A stretch of DNA of 64,000 bases, taken from contig CALRNL020000013.1 in NCBI GenBank assembly GCA_943369525.1, forward strand, positions 7,805 through 71,804, read 5' to 3'. Positions within the stretch are counted from its first letter, which is position 1. Every line of letters begins with the position of its first letter. Shown piece by piece: positions 35,324-44,195 of this stretch. The notes beneath the pieces are model-generated. The model did not search any database and had not been told where the DNA came from. It saw nothing but the letters and a program-made list of their open reading frames with translations. This DNA comes from BAIKAL-G1 sp943369525. GTDB taxonomy: Bacteria; Cyanobacteriota; Cyanobacteriia; PCC-6307; Cyanobiaceae. A program made the translations under genes and the position numbers.

Positions 35324-36583
35324 CTAGCCGCCCAGCTGGTCGCCGAGCTTGTCGGCCACGGTGTTGACGTCCTTGTCGCCGCGGCCGGACAGGTTGAGCA
35401 CCACTTCGCTGCCGGGGGCCAGGGTGGGGCAGAGGGTGTCGAGCCAGGCGAAGGCGTGGGCCGTTTCCAGGGCCGGGATGATGCCTTCCAGCTTGCAAAC
35501 CAGCTGCAGGGCCGCCAGGGCCTCGCTGTCGGTGACCGCGCCGTATTCGGCCCGGCCGATCTGCTTGAAGTAGCTGTGCTCCGGACCGACGCCGGGGTAA
35601 TCGAGGCCGGCGCTGATCGAATGGGCCTCCTGCACCTGGCCGTCGCCGTCCTGGAGCAGCAGGCTCATGGCGCCATGGAGCACCCCCACCCGACCCTCGG
35701 TGATCGTGGCCGCATGGCGACCGGTGGCGACGCCATCGCCGGCCGCCTCCACCCCGATCAGTCGCACTGAAGGGTCCTGCACGAAGGGATGGAACAGGCC
35801 CATGGCGTTGGAGCCGCCGCCGACGCAGGCCACCAACACATCGGGCAAGCGGCCGAAGGCCTCCTGGCACTGGCGCTTGGCTTCCTCACCAATCACGGCG
35901 TGGAAGTCGCGCACCAGCATCGGGAAGGGATGGGGTCCGGCCACCGAGCCGAGGATGTAGTGGGTGGTCTCCACGTTGGTGACCCAGTCGCGGATCGCCT
36001 CGCTGGTGGCGTCCTTGAGGGTGGCCGTGCCGGCGGTCACGGGCTGCACGGTGGCGCCCAGCAGCCGCATGCGGAAGACATTGAGGGCCTGGCGGCGCAT
36101 GTCTTCGGCGCCCATGTACACCACACACTCGAGGCCGAAGCGGGCACACACCGTGGCCGTGGCAACCCCGTGCTGGCCGGCGCCGGTTTCGGCAATGATC
36201 CGTTTTTTCCCCATGCGCAGGGCCAACAGGGCCTGACCGAGGGCGTTATTGATCTTGTGGGCGCCGGTGTGGTTGAGGTCCTCACGCTTCAGCCAGATGC
36301 GGGGCCCGCCATCGGCGCGGCGATAGTGCTCGCTCAGCCGTTCGGCCTCATAGAGGGGAGTGGGTCGGCCGACGTAGTGCTTGAGCAAGTGGTTGAGGCG
36401 CCCGGTGAAGGCCGGGTCCTGCCAGGCCTCGGCGGCGGCCGCCTCCAGCTCCGCCAGGGCGGGGATCAGGGTTTCGGGCACGTACTGGCCGCCGAAGGGG
36501 CCAAAGCGGCCCAGGGCGTTGGGGCGAACGGCCGGTTCCAGCGCCGCGGGGTCAACGGTTAGGGCAGGGACGGTGCTGGTCAC
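35324..36583 (-). CDS. trpB: Tryptophan synthase beta chain
   Basis: Makes tryptophan from indole and serine. The 419-residue protein has the PLP lysine Lys110 in NHTGAHKINNAL, the ETGAGQHG segment, and the phosphate-binding GGGSNAMG. The start is a GTG at 36583, giving VTSTVPALTVDPAAL; longer upstream frames have no family similarity. It is divergent from the SUI1 gene across 219 bp and converges with hrcA. Confidence 0.95.
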   Translation of the reverse strand: MTSTVPALTVDPAALEPAVRPNALGRFGPFGGQYVPETLIPALAELEAAAAEAWQDPAFTGRLNHLLKHYVGRPTPLYEAERLSEHYRRADGGPRIWLKREDLNHTGAHKINNALGQALLALRMGKKRIIAETGAGQHGVATATVCARFGLECVVYMGAEDMRRQALNVFRMRLLGATVQPVTAGTATLKDATSEAIRDWVTNVETTHYILGSVAGPHPFPMLVRDFHAVIGEEAKRQCQEAFGRLPDVLVACVGGGSNAMGLFHPFVQDPSVRLIGVEAAGDGVATGRHAATITEGRVGVLHGAMSLLLQDGDGQVQEAHSISAGLDYPGVGPEHSYFKQIGRAEYGAVTDSEALAALQLVCKLEGIIPALETAHAFAWLDTLCPTLAPGSEVVLNLSGRGDKDVNTVADKLGDQLGG

Positions 36584-36802
36584 CGGCGGCGGTGCAGGAG
36601 GGTTCCAGCGTAGGAAGCGGCAAGGGGTTCGGGGCGCCCAAGCCCTGGTTGGCTGGCAAGGCGGTTTGGGCAGGAGCTTGGGCCGGGCTGCCTGGCCCGC
36701 CAATTTGCCCAACGATGGGCCATGTGGCTCGGGCAATGGGCCAGGTCCGGGCTGGCCGGGGCCCCGTCCTGCGCTGAACTGGAGCCAGCAAAGGGCACCA
36801 CC

Positions 36803-37153
36803 ATGGCCAAAGGCGGCTGGCAGGAATTCAGCAGACCAGCAAGCCTGCAACGCAGCCCCGGGCCCGGGGCCAGTCCTGGCCAGGGCAGCGCCGGCGATCC
36901 CAGCGCCAAGGCCCAGCAACGGGTGCGGGTGCAGCGCACCAAGGCCGGCAAGGGCGGCAAGTTGGTGACCGCGATCTCGGGCCTGGAGGCCCCCGAGGCC
37001 GAGCTCAAGGCCCTGCTCAAGCAGCTCAAGGCCCACGCCGGCACCGGCGGCACCCTTAAGGACGGCCTGATCGAACTCCAGGGCGACCAGGTAGCCCCAG
37101 CCCTGGCGGCCCTAGAGAAGGCGGGCTATCGGCCCAAGCAGGCGGGGGGATGA
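36803..37153 (+). CDS. SUI1/eIF1-like translation factor (YciH type)
   Basis: A 116-residue protein with a variable Ser/Pro/Gly-rich N-terminus and a SUI1 domain (about 40-116): RVRVQRTKAGKGGKLVTAISGL, LLKQLKAHAGTGGTLKDG and IELQGDQ. Bacterial YciH proteins act in translation initiation fidelity. The stop overlaps the TauE/SafE start (ATGA). Confidence 0.85.
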   Translation: MAKGGWQEFSRPASLQRSPGPGASPGQGSAGDPSAKAQQRVRVQRTKAGKGGKLVTAISGLEAPEAELKALLKQLKAHAGTGGTLKDGLIELQGDQVAPALAALEKAGYRPKQAGG

Positions 37154-38001
37154 CTCTCCCCTTGGCAACGTTGGTGGCTTGGTGGCTTGTGCCTGGCCAA
37201 AGCCCCCTGGCCATCGGGCTGCCGGCGGTGATCACCCCCGCCGATCTGCTGGTGCAGTTGGGCCTGTTTGGGGCCTCCTTGCTGGCCAACCTGCTCTCGG
37301 CCCTGGCGGGGGGCGGCGCCGGGCTGGTGCAGCTGCCGGTGCTGATCCTGCTGGGGCTGAGTTTTCCCCTGGCCCTGGCCACCCACAAGCTGGCCAGCGT
37401 CGCCCTGGGCGTGGGCGCCAGCCTGCGCCATGCCCGGGAGCGGTCCCTCAATCCCCGGCTGGCGGCCTTCATCCTGGGGTGCGGCTTGCCCGGCGTGGTG
37501 ATCGGGGCCCGGGTGGTGCTGGCCTTGCCCCCCAAGCTCTGCACCCTCCTGCTGGGGCTGCTCACCATCGCCCTGGGGCTCTATTCGGTCGCCCAGCCCC
37601 AGCTGGGCAGCGTCAGCGTGGTGCGCCAACTGGACCGGCGAGGCCTGGCCATCGGCGGCGCCGGACTGTTTGCCATCGGCTTCCTTAACGGCTCGCTCAC
37701 CTCCGGCACCGGCCTGTTTGTGACCCTGTGGCTGGTGCGCTGGTTTGGCCTCGACTACGGCCGGGCCGTGGCCTACACCCTGATCCTGGTGGGCCTGTTC
37801 TGGAATGGCGCCGGCGCCCTCACCCTCGGGATCCGGGGCCAGATCGCCTGGAGCTGGGTGCCGGTGCTGCTAGTCGGCTCAATCGCCGGCGGCTACCTGG
37901 GGGCCCACCTGGCCATCGCCAAGGGCAGCCGGCTGGTGAAGCGCGCCTTCGAGGTCCTCTCGCTGCTGATGGGGATGTCGCTGCTGGTCAAGAGCTTCTG
38001 A
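37150..38001 (+). CDS. TauE/SafE-family permease
   Basis: A 283-residue protein with about eight membrane helices in two similar halves. First-half signature: LLANLLSALAGGGAGLVQLP followed by ATHKLASVALGVGASLRHAR; second-half: GFLNGSLTSGTGLFVTLWLVRWFGLD. Family members export or import sulfur-containing or organic anions. It is coupled by 4 nt to the SUI1 gene and lies just before cysC, which fits a sulfur-related role, but the substrate is unknown. Confidence 0.83.
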   Translation: MTLPLATLVAWWLVPGQSPLAIGLPAVITPADLLVQLGLFGASLLANLLSALAGGGAGLVQLPVLILLGLSFPLALATHKLASVALGVGASLRHARERSLNPRLAAFILGCGLPGVVIGARVVLALPPKLCTLLLGLLTIALGLYSVAQPQLGSVSVVRQLDRRGLAIGGAGLFAIGFLNGSLTSGTGLFVTLWLVRWFGLDYGRAVAYTLILVGLFWNGAGALTLGIRGQIAWSWVPVLLVGSIAGGYLGAHLAIAKGSRLVKRAFEVLSLLMGMSLLVKSF

Positions 38002-38072
38002 GGCCGGGCCGGGTTCTCGCCCCACCCCGATGGGGAGAATGGGCGGCATCGATCCGGCCGTCGCCCGCGCCC

Positions 38073-38723
38073 ATGTCCGCCCCCAGCCCTAGCCCTAGCC
38101 CCCTCACCAGCAAGGGCGCCTCCACCAACATCGTGTGGCACCACTCCTCGGTGGATCGGGCCGCCCGGGCCCACCAGCGCGGCCACCGCAGCGCCATTCT
38201 TTGGTTCACCGGCCTCTCGGGCGCCGGCAAGAGCACCCTGGCCAACGCCGTCAATTCGGCCCTGTTTGAACAGGGGCTCTCCTGCTACGTGCTCGATGGC
38301 GACAACGTGCGCCATGGCCTCTGCCAGGACCTGGGCTTCTCCGATGCCGACCGCACCGAGAACATCCGGCGCATTGGGGAGGTGGCCAAGTTGTTCGTGG
38401 ATGCGGGGGTGGTGGTGCTGACCGCGTTCGTGTCCCCGTTCCGGGCCGACCGCGACCGGGTCCGGGCGCTCGTGCCGGAGGGCGACTTCATCGAGGTCCA
38501 CTGCGCGGCCGACCTGGCCGCCTGTGAAACCCGCGACACCAAGGGCCTCTATGCCAAAGCCCGGGCCGGCGTGATCAAGGATTTCACCGGCATCTCCAGC
38601 CCCTACGAAGACCCCGAGCAGCCGGAACTGCGGGTGGAGACCGGCAGCCAGTGCCTGGACGACTGCGTCAGCCAGGTGATCGCCTACCTGCAGGAGCAGG
38701 GGATCATTCCGGCGGCGGCGTAA
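38073..38723 (+). CDS. cysC: Adenylyl-sulfate kinase (CysC)
   Basis: Phosphorylates APS to PAPS in sulfate assimilation. The 216-residue enzyme has Walker A GLSGAGKST (about 47-55), DGDNVRHGLCQDLGFSDADR, and KDFTGISSPYEDPEQPEL near the end, all diagnostic. ATG at 38073 follows 71 bp after the permease. Its 3' end overlaps the opposite-strand AI-2E-type gene by 20 nt. Confidence 0.95.
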   Translation: MSAPSPSPSPLTSKGASTNIVWHHSSVDRAARAHQRGHRSAILWFTGLSGAGKSTLANAVNSALFEQGLSCYVLDGDNVRHGLCQDLGFSDADRTENIRRIGEVAKLFVDAGVVVLTAFVSPFRADRDRVRALVPEGDFIEVHCAADLAACETRDTKGLYAKARAGVIKDFTGISSPYEDPEQPELRVETGSQCLDDCVSQVIAYLQEQGIIPAAA

Positions 38724-39828
38724 GGCTTGAGCTCGGAGACCAACTGGAGCCCGGGGGCACGCTGGCACCTGGAGGCAGGCCGAGCTGGTTGGCCCAGGCA
38801 TCCAGGAAGGTTTTCAGGCAGCTAGCCACCGGCACCGCCAACAACAGGCCTAGCAGCTCGCCCAGGCCCATCAGGCTGCCAAAGCGGGCCCCCAAAGGCA
38901 GGCTCACCAGCAGCCAGGCGGGCTGGAGGCCGACGATGCTGCCCATCAACCGGGGCTGGATCACCTGGTCGACCACCTGGCCCACGCTGATCGCCGCCGC
39001 CAGCACCTCCAGGCCGGTGCGGGGATCCTCCAAGGCCAGCAGCAGGCTCACTAGCAGGATCGTGACGGCACTGGCATAGGGCACCAGGGTGGTGAAGCCG
39101 ATCAGCACGGCAAACAGCACCCCGTAGGGGATGCCCAGCAGGGTGAACACAACCATCTGGGCGCCGCTGAGGATCAGGGCCAGCACCACCTGGCCGGCGA
39201 AGTAACCCCGAAACGTGCGGCCCAAGGTGGTGAGCAATAGGCCACTCCAGGCGGCCGGCAGCCAGCGGGCCAGGCCGGCCACGATCGCCTCACCGCCAAG
39301 CAACAGGAACACCGCCAATACGGTCACGATCAAGGTATTGACCGTGAGGCCAACGGTGGCGCCAAGCAGGCTGAGCAGCCGCTGGCTGAGCTGGCTCGCC
39401 ACCTGGCTGGTGCGGGTGAACAGGCTGCTGCTGAGGTCGCCAAATTCCGTCGGCAGGCCCCGTTCGGCCGCCCACTCCTGGAGCCGATTCAGCCAGCGCT
39501 CCCCCTCCGACAGCCAGCCCGGCAGCACATTGATCAGCCCCACCAGCTGTTCCACCAGCCGGGGCACCAGCCACAGGGCCGAGAGCACCAGCAGGCCCAG
39601 CCCCAGCCCCACCACCAACAGCACCGCCAGGCCCCGCGGCAGGCCGCGGCCGTGCAACCAGCGGGTGGGCAGATCGAGCAGGAAGGCGATCAGGGCCGCC
39701 CCAATGAACAGGGCCGGGAAGGGCGCCAGGGGCAGCAGCAACTGGCGCAGCACCCAGAGGTTGAGCACCAGCAGGGGCAGGATCAGGCCCAGCCGCAGCC
39801 AGGGGGGCAGCACCAGACGCTCGATCAT
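38704..39828 (-). CDS. AI-2E family transporter
   Basis: A 374-residue protein with paired N-terminal helices (about 10-85), a loop region at 100-160 (long amphipathic segment with LSQRLLSLLGA) and further helices with the family segments GYFAGQVVLALILSGAQ and GFTTLVPYASAVTILL. Some members export AI-2, others act as Na+/H+ antiporters; the substrate here is unknown. The ATG overlaps the purE stop (ATGA). The C-terminal 25 residues are Pro/Ser-rich. Confidence 0.85.
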   Translation of the reverse strand: MIERLVLPPWLRLGLILPLLVLNLWVLRQLLLPLAPFPALFIGAALIAFLLDLPTRWLHGRGLPRGLAVLLVVGLGLGLLVLSALWLVPRLVEQLVGLINVLPGWLSEGERWLNRLQEWAAERGLPTEFGDLSSSLFTRTSQVASQLSQRLLSLLGATVGLTVNTLIVTVLAVFLLLGGEAIVAGLARWLPAAWSGLLLTTLGRTFRGYFAGQVVLALILSGAQMVVFTLLGIPYGVLFAVLIGFTTLVPYASAVTILLVSLLLALEDPRTGLEVLAAAISVGQVVDQVIQPRLMGSIVGLQPAWLLVSLPLGARFGSLMGLGELLGLLLAVPVASCLKTFLDAWANQLGLPPGASVPPGSSWSPSSSLTPPPE

Positions 39829-40418
39829 CGCGGCCCCGCCATGGCCTCCAGGTAGGCCGCACTGCCCAGCTCCTGCAGGCGGCCATCCTTGGCAATCACC
39901 TGGCCATGGAGATCGCGGCGATAGGCGAGCAGCTGCTCGGCCAGGCCGGCGTCGGCGGTGGCGAGGATCTGCACCGCCAACAGGCCAGCATTGACCCCAT
40001 TGCCGATCGCCACGGTGGCCACCGGGATCCCGGCCGGCATCTGCACGATCGAATGGAGCGAATCCACGCCCGAGAGGGCCCGGGTCTGCACCGGCACCCC
40101 AATCACGGGCAAGGTGGTGAGCGAGGCGACCATGCCGGGCAGGTGGGCGGCGCCACCGGCACCGGCGATCACCACCTTGAGGCCCCGGCCGGCGGCCGCC
40201 TGGGCAAAGGTCACCATTTCCAGGGGGGTGCGGTGGGCCGAAAGCACCCGCACCTCAACGCAAACGCCGAACCGCTGCAGCAGCGCCACGGCCGGCTCCA
40301 TGGTGGGCAGGTCCGAATCGCTGCCCATCACCACCGCCACTAGGGGCGCCCCAGAGGGGCCCGGGGCCTGGTCGCCGGGCGCGGGGGCAGCGCCGGAGTC
40401 GCGCGGGGCAACGGCCAT
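39825..40418 (-). CDS. purE: N5-carboxyaminoimidazole ribonucleotide mutase (PurE)
   Basis: Purine-pathway enzyme converting N5-CAIR to CAIR. The class I motifs GSDSDLPTME and SAHRTPLEM are near residues 30-65, followed by GAGGAAHLPGMVAS and PVQTRALSGVDSL. Length here is 197 residues from ATG 40418; an ATG at 40454 would add 12 residues, and either leaves a Pro/Gly/Ala-rich leader before the first strand. Divergent from nagA. Confidence 0.92.
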   Translation of the reverse strand: MAVAPRDSGAAPAPGDQAPGPSGAPLVAVVMGSDSDLPTMEPAVALLQRFGVCVEVRVLSAHRTPLEMVTFAQAAAGRGLKVVIAGAGGAAHLPGMVASLTTLPVIGVPVQTRALSGVDSLHSIVQMPAGIPVATVAIGNGVNAGLLAVQILATADAGLAEQLLAYRRDLHGQVIAKDGRLQELGSAAYLEAMAGPR

Positions 40419-40502
40419 GGGTTGGAACGGGCGATGGAGCGGCGAGGATGGCATTCTCCCGCTTCAGCACCCCTTCGCCCTCCCCCGGCGGGAGTTGTCT
40501 CG

Positions 40503-41657
40503 ATGCGCTGGCTCAGCAACGTCCGCCTGCCCGGGGGTGGCCCCCAGCCCTGGCGGATCGGCCTTGATGGCCACGACCACATTGCCGCCGTGCAAGCCCT
40601 GCCCCCCGGCAGCGCCGCGGCCGGAGCCGACTGGCAGGGGGACTGGCTCAGTCCCGGCGGGGTGGACCTGCAGATCAATGGCGGCCTGGGCCTGGCCTTC
40701 CCGGAACTGACCGACGCCGACCTGCCCCAACTCGAGGCCCTGCTGGAGCTGCTCTGGCGCGATGGCGTTGAGGCGATCTGTCCCACCCTGGTGACCTGCG
40801 CCGTCGCCCCCCTGCGCCAGGCCCTGGCCGTGCTGGGGGCCGCCCGGCAGCGGCACCGCAGCGGCCGCTGCCGCCTGCACGGCGCCCACCTGGAGGGACC
40901 GTTCCTGGCCCACGCCCGCCGCGGCGCCCATCCCGCCATCCACCTCTGTGCGCCCAGCCGCACCGCCCTGGTGGAGCGGATCGGCGGCTTTGAAGACGCA
41001 ATCGACCTGGTGACCCTGGCCCCGGAACTGGAGGGAGCCGGCGAGGTGATCGGGGCCCTTCGGGAGCTGGGGATCGCGGTGAGCCTGGGCCACAGCGAGG
41101 CCACTGGGGCCGAGGCCAATGCCGCTTTCGGCGCCGGGGTTTCGATGCTGACCCACAGCCTCAATGCCATGGGCGGCCTGCACCACCGGGCCCCGGGGCC
41201 CGTGGGGGCGGCCCTGCTGGCGGGTGGGGTCCACCTGGGCCTGATCGCCGATGGCGTCCATGTGGCGCCGACCATGGCGGTGCTGCTGCAACGGCTGGCG
41301 GCCGAGCGACTGGTGCTCGTGAGCGATGCCCTCGCCCCCTACGGCCTGGCCGATGGTCGCCACCGCTGGGATGAGCGCGAACTCCTGGTGGAGCAGGGCA
41401 CCTGCCGCCTACCGGACGGCACCCTGGCGGGGGTGACCCTGCCCCTGCTGGAGGGGGTGCGGCGCCTGGCCCGCTGGGGCGGCGAAGCGGAAGGCGCCAT
41501 CGCCGCGGCCACGCTGGCGCCCCGGCGGGTCTTGGGCGACGACCGGCCGATCGAAAGCCTGCTGCTGGGCATGCCCCTCGCCGAGACCCTGCGCTGGAGT
41601 GGGGCGGCCCCAGCCCTGGCCTGGCAGCGGAGCAGACCCGGCAACCAACCTGCCTAG
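40503..41657 (+). CDS. nagA: N-acetylglucosamine-6-phosphate deacetylase
   Basis: Removes acetyl from GlcNAc-6-P during amino-sugar recycling. The 384-residue amidohydrolase has GGVDLQINGG where two-metal members have HxH (the single-metal subclass pattern), GAHLEGPFL, GHSEATGAEA, LTHSLNAMGGLHHR and SDALAPYGL. A GGGAG-like SD lies about 10 nt before the ATG. Followed 37 nt later by chlM. Confidence 0.9.
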   Translation: MRWLSNVRLPGGGPQPWRIGLDGHDHIAAVQALPPGSAAAGADWQGDWLSPGGVDLQINGGLGLAFPELTDADLPQLEALLELLWRDGVEAICPTLVTCAVAPLRQALAVLGAARQRHRSGRCRLHGAHLEGPFLAHARRGAHPAIHLCAPSRTALVERIGGFEDAIDLVTLAPELEGAGEVIGALRELGIAVSLGHSEATGAEANAAFGAGVSMLTHSLNAMGGLHHRAPGPVGAALLAGGVHLGLIADGVHVAPTMAVLLQRLAAERLVLVSDALAPYGLADGRHRWDERELLVEQGTCRLPDGTLAGVTLPLLEGVRRLARWGGEAEGAIAAATLAPRRVLGDDRPIESLLLGMPLAETLRWSGAAPALAWQRSRPGNQPA

Positions 41658-41660
41658 GAT
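41655..41660 (+). promoter_or_regulatory. Possible -10 box before chlM
   Basis: TAGGAT, overlapping the nagA stop codon and 34 nt before the chlM ATG. If used, chlM has its own promoter in addition to any readthrough from nagA. Confidence 0.28.
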
Positions 41661-41694
41661 CCCGGCCAACCCTGTCCCACCAGCCGCTTTCACG

Positions 41695-42504
41695 ATGGCC
41701 GCCGAGCAGCTCCTGGACAGCACTTCTGAGACAGCCCCAGCCCAGTCAGCCCCAGCCCAGACCGCCCCATCCCAGCCAGCCCCAGGCGACACCGCCAACG
41801 CCCCAACACCATCCGCCAAGGACAGCGAGAAGTCCGTGGTGGAGGCCTATTTCAATAGCACCGGCTTTGATCGCTGGAATCGCATTTACAGCGACAGCGA
41901 AGACGTCAACAAGGTTCAGCGCAACATCCGCATCGGCCACCAGAAAACGGTGGACCAGGTGCTGGCCTGGCTGCAGGAGGAGGGCAACCTGGCCCAGCGC
42001 AGTTTCTGTGATGCGGGCTGTGGCGTTGGCAGCCTCAGCCTGCCCCTGGCGGCCCTGGGGGCCGGCAGCATCCAGGCCAGCGACCTCTCCGTGGCGATGG
42101 TGAATGAGGCCAGCCGCCGGGCCACCGAGCAGGGCCTCGATCCGGCCCGGTTGCAGTTCAGCGCCTCCGATCTCGAAAGCCTGGGGGGCCGCTACGACAC
42201 GGTGATCTGCCTGGACGTGTTCATCCACTACCCCCAGGAACCGGCCGAACAGATGGTGGAACATCTGGCCTCCCTGGCGGAACGGCGCCTGCTGGTGAGC
42301 TTTGCGCCCTACACGCCCCTGCTGGCCGTGCTCAAGCGCATTGGCGAACTGTTCCCCGGCCCCAGCAAGACCACCCGCGCCTACACCCTGCGCGAAAGCG
42401 GCATCGTGGCGGCGGCGACCCGCAGCGGCTTCCGCCTGGTGCGCCGCAGCCTCAACCAGGCCCCCTTCTATTACTCGCGCTTGATTGAATTCGAGCGGAT
42501 CTGA
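41695..42504 (+). CDS. chlM: Magnesium protoporphyrin IX methyltransferase (ChlM)
   Basis: Uses SAM to methylate Mg-protoporphyrin IX in chlorophyll synthesis. In the 269-residue protein the methyltransferase core starts near residue 45 (VVEAYFNSTGFDRWNRIYSD) and has the SAM-binding CDAGCGVGSLSLPLAA, DLSVAMVNEA and the LDVFIHYP segment, all typical of ChlM/BchM. Residues 8-40 are a Pro/Ala/Gln/Ser repeat-like leader (PAQSAPAQTAPSQPAP). It forms a short unit with nagA and precedes the photolyase gene. Confidence 0.93.
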   Translation: MAAEQLLDSTSETAPAQSAPAQTAPSQPAPGDTANAPTPSAKDSEKSVVEAYFNSTGFDRWNRIYSDSEDVNKVQRNIRIGHQKTVDQVLAWLQEEGNLAQRSFCDAGCGVGSLSLPLAALGAGSIQASDLSVAMVNEASRRATEQGLDPARLQFSASDLESLGGRYDTVICLDVFIHYPQEPAEQMVEHLASLAERRLLVSFAPYTPLLAVLKRIGELFPGPSKTTRAYTLRESGIVAAATRSGFRLVRRSLNQAPFYYSRLIEFERI

Positions 42505-42579
42505 TCGGGCCTAGGGGCCCCTGGGCTCCTCAACAGGGCCGGCCGTAGGGCCGGGCCCAAACTCCCTAGGGTCGCGCCC

Positions 42580-44169
42580 ATGGAGGCGCTGCAGATCGTC
42601 TGGTTCAAGCGGGACCTGCGGCTGGTCGATCACCAGCCGCTGCTGCAGGCCTGTCGCCGCGGACCGGTGCTGCCCCTAGTGGTGGTGGAGCCAGAGCTGT
42701 GGCAGCAGGCCGATGCCTCGGCCCGCCAATGGGCCTTCTGCGCCGAGAGCTTGGCGGAGCTGCGCCGGGAGCTCACCGCGCTGGGCCAGCCCCTGGTCGT
42801 GCGCCCGGGCCCGGTGGAGGCCGTGCTGGAGCGGGCCCGCCGCCAGTTCGGCATCGCCACCCTCTGGAGCCACGAGGAAACCGGCAACGGCTGGACCTAT
42901 GCCCGCGACCGGCGGGTGGCCGCCTGGGCCCAACGCCATGGCATCACCTGGATCGAGCTGCCCCAATTCGGCGTGGTCCGCCGGCTGAAGAGCCGCAACG
43001 GCTGGGCCCGCCGCTGGGAAGGGCGCATGGCCGAACCGGCCAGCCCAGCCCCGGCGGCCTTGACGCCCCTAGGCAGCATCGAGCCAGGCCCCATCCCCAC
43101 CGCCCAGGAGCTGGGCCTGGCCGACGACCCCTGCCCCGGCCGCCAACCGGGCGGCCGCCAAGCCGGTTTGGCCCTGCTGGAGAGCTTCCTGGCCGAGCGG
43201 GGCGCCCGCTACCACCGGGAGCTCTCCAGCCCGGGCACGGCCTTCAGCAGTTGCTCGCGGCTCTCGCCCCACCTGAGCTGGGGCACCCTGTCGATGCGGG
43301 AGATCGTGCAACGCAGCCGCGGGCGCCAGGCGGAACGGAAGGGCCTGCCCGCCCCGCAACGGGGCGACTGGCCCCGGGCCCTGCGGGGCTTTGAGGAGCG
43401 GCTGCACTGGCACTGCCACTTCATCCAGAAGCTGGAAAGCCAACCCGATCTGGAGTTCCGGGAGCTCCATCCGCTCACCGCCGGCCTGCGGGCCAGCGAC
43501 CCGGAACGACTGGCGGCCTGGGCCGAGGGGCGCACCGGCCTGCCGTTTGTGGATGCCTGCATGCGGGCCCTGATCGCCACGGGCTGGATCAACTTCCGCA
43601 TGCGGGCGATGTTGATGTCGGTGGCCAGCTACCAGCTCTGGCTGCCCTGGCGCGACAGCGGCCTGGTGCTGGCCCGCCTGTTCGTGGACTACGAGCCGGG
43701 CATCCACTGGAGCCAGTGCCAGATGCAATCCGGCACCACGGGCATCAACACAATCCGGATCTACAACCCGATCAAGCAGGGCCAGGACCACGACCCCCAG
43801 GGCCAGTTCCTGCGCCAGTGGCTGCCGGAACTGGGACGGGTGCCCCTCGTGCACCTGCATGAGCCCTGGACGATGCCGCTCTCGACCCAAACGAACCTGG
43901 GCTGTGTGCTTGGGGTCGACTACCCCCTGCCCCTGGTGGACCCGGCCGCCGCCGCCCGGGAGGCGAAGCAGCGCATCTGGGCCCGGCGCCAGGAGCCCGG
44001 ATTCCGGGAGTGGGCCGCCCTGGTCCTACAAACCCATGGCTCCCGCCGCTCCAGCGGCACCAGGGCCCGCCCAGCGGCCAAGGGTGGACGGCGGCCCGGT
44101 CGAATTGCGGCTGTTGACGCCTCCGGGCCGCTGCAATTGGGCCTGGATCTGGACCTGGACCTGGCCTAA
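42580..44169 (+). CDS. Cryptochrome/photolyase family protein
   Basis: A 529-residue protein: antenna-type Rossmann domain at the start (IVWFKRDLRLVDHQPL), linker, then the FAD-binding helical domain with SSCSRLSPHLSWGTLSMREI, FEERLHWHCHFIQKLE and the FAD-pocket segments WINFRMRAMLMSVASYQLW and FVDYEPGIHWSQCQMQSGTTG. Repair versus signalling cannot be told from sequence; it is distinct from the two photolyase-like genes that follow on the other strand. The C-terminus ends in a basic stretch and an Asp/Leu repeat (LDLDLDLA). A TAGGGT lies only 7 nt before the ATG, so its promoter is probably elsewhere. Confidence 0.85.
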   Translation: MEALQIVWFKRDLRLVDHQPLLQACRRGPVLPLVVVEPELWQQADASARQWAFCAESLAELRRELTALGQPLVVRPGPVEAVLERARRQFGIATLWSHEETGNGWTYARDRRVAAWAQRHGITWIELPQFGVVRRLKSRNGWARRWEGRMAEPASPAPAALTPLGSIEPGPIPTAQELGLADDPCPGRQPGGRQAGLALLESFLAERGARYHRELSSPGTAFSSCSRLSPHLSWGTLSMREIVQRSRGRQAERKGLPAPQRGDWPRALRGFEERLHWHCHFIQKLESQPDLEFRELHPLTAGLRASDPERLAAWAEGRTGLPFVDACMRALIATGWINFRMRAMLMSVASYQLWLPWRDSGLVLARLFVDYEPGIHWSQCQMQSGTTGINTIRIYNPIKQGQDHDPQGQFLRQWLPELGRVPLVHLHEPWTMPLSTQTNLGCVLGVDYPLPLVDPAAAAREAKQRIWARRQEPGFREWAALVLQTHGSRRSSGTRARPAAKGGRRPGRIAAVDASGPLQLGLDLDLDLA

Positions 44170-44195
44170 GCGGACCCGGCTTCCCCAAGCCAAAG